DNA of 5,066 nucleotides, taken from assembly GCA_964352225.1 (NCBI GenBank), contig CAYGRM010000449.1, positions 1 to 5,066 of the forward strand. Direction: 5' to 3'. Below the pieces are notes generated by a model. It saw only the letters and a program-made list of their open reading frames with translations, was not told where the DNA came from and searched no databases. Shown piece after piece: positions 5,043 through 5,066 of the stretch. The DNA comes from CAJQQY01 sp964352225. Its GTDB lineage: Bacteria > Bacteroidota > Bacteroidia > Chitinophagales > Saprospiraceae. Position 1 is the stretch's first letter; every line of letters begins with the position of its first letter. Both the position numbers and the translations under genes were made by a program.

Positions 5043-5066
5043 ATGCTAGAAAATATGTTACAATTG
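5043..5066 (+). CDS. Possible 5' end of a plus-strand gene, cut by the right edge
   Basis: An ATG at 5043-5045 opens a frame encoding MLENMLQL to the last base, after a T-rich leader with a TATATTTT box (5023-5030) and a TTG at 5004-5006. From memory, small Bacteroidota proteins with a DUF937-like character begin with similar MLENL/MLEQL sequences. Eight codons cannot establish a gene, so this is only a marker for the sequence beyond the edge. Confidence 0.25.

Noticed and set aside
1..5066. A novel defence or biosynthetic system
   Set aside because: Four of the five clear genes belong to known housekeeping families, and the fifth has no partner gene or effector domain nearby. The window alone does not support a new multi-gene system.

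Overview
This AT-rich window most likely comes from a member of the Bacteroidota. Several upstream regions carry the TAnnTTTG -7 element that the Bacteroidota primary sigma factor recognises. Start codons follow A/T-rich leaders with no Shine-Dalgarno sequence, and the long unnamed protein at 3292-4713 looks like the helical-repeat proteins of that phylum. A Saprospiraceae-like source is a guess from memory of that protein type and is not proven.

Layout: (1) Positions 1-660 hold queC on the minus strand, cut by the window's left edge. (2) Positions 661-809 are a divergent control region with a TAnnTTTG box for each neighbour and an inverted repeat between the boxes. (3) Positions 810-1238 hold queF on the plus strand. 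(4) A hairpin at 1284-1326 separates queF from the convergent ychF. (5) Positions 1332-2429 hold ychF on the minus strand. (6) Positions 2430-2626 are a second divergent control region, with interleaved promoters for ychF and acpH and a structured ychF leader of about 145 nt. (7) Positions 2627-3211 hold an ACP phosphodiesterase (acpH) on the plus strand. (8) A strong hairpin terminator at 3266-3299 separates acpH from a convergent gene. (9) Positions 3292-4713 hold a 473-residue helical-repeat protein of unknown function on the minus strand. (10) Positions 4714-5042 are A/T-rich and non-coding, with several inverted repeats. A plus-strand gene may begin at 5043.

Functional picture: QueC and QueF catalyse consecutive steps of queuosine biosynthesis (CDG to preQ0, then preQ0 to preQ1), so their shared divergent promoter region makes biological sense. 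The other genes are housekeeping or unknown: YchF is a ribosome-associated P-loop ATPase, and AcpH removes 4'-phosphopantetheine from acyl carrier protein. No operon with overlapping genes, mobile element, CRISPR array, tRNA or rRNA was found. I see no clear novel multi-gene system. The observations most worth a second look are the attenuator-like ychF leader, the interlocked ychF/acpH promoters, the inverted repeat between queC and queF, and unusual residues in the QueF active-site motifs.
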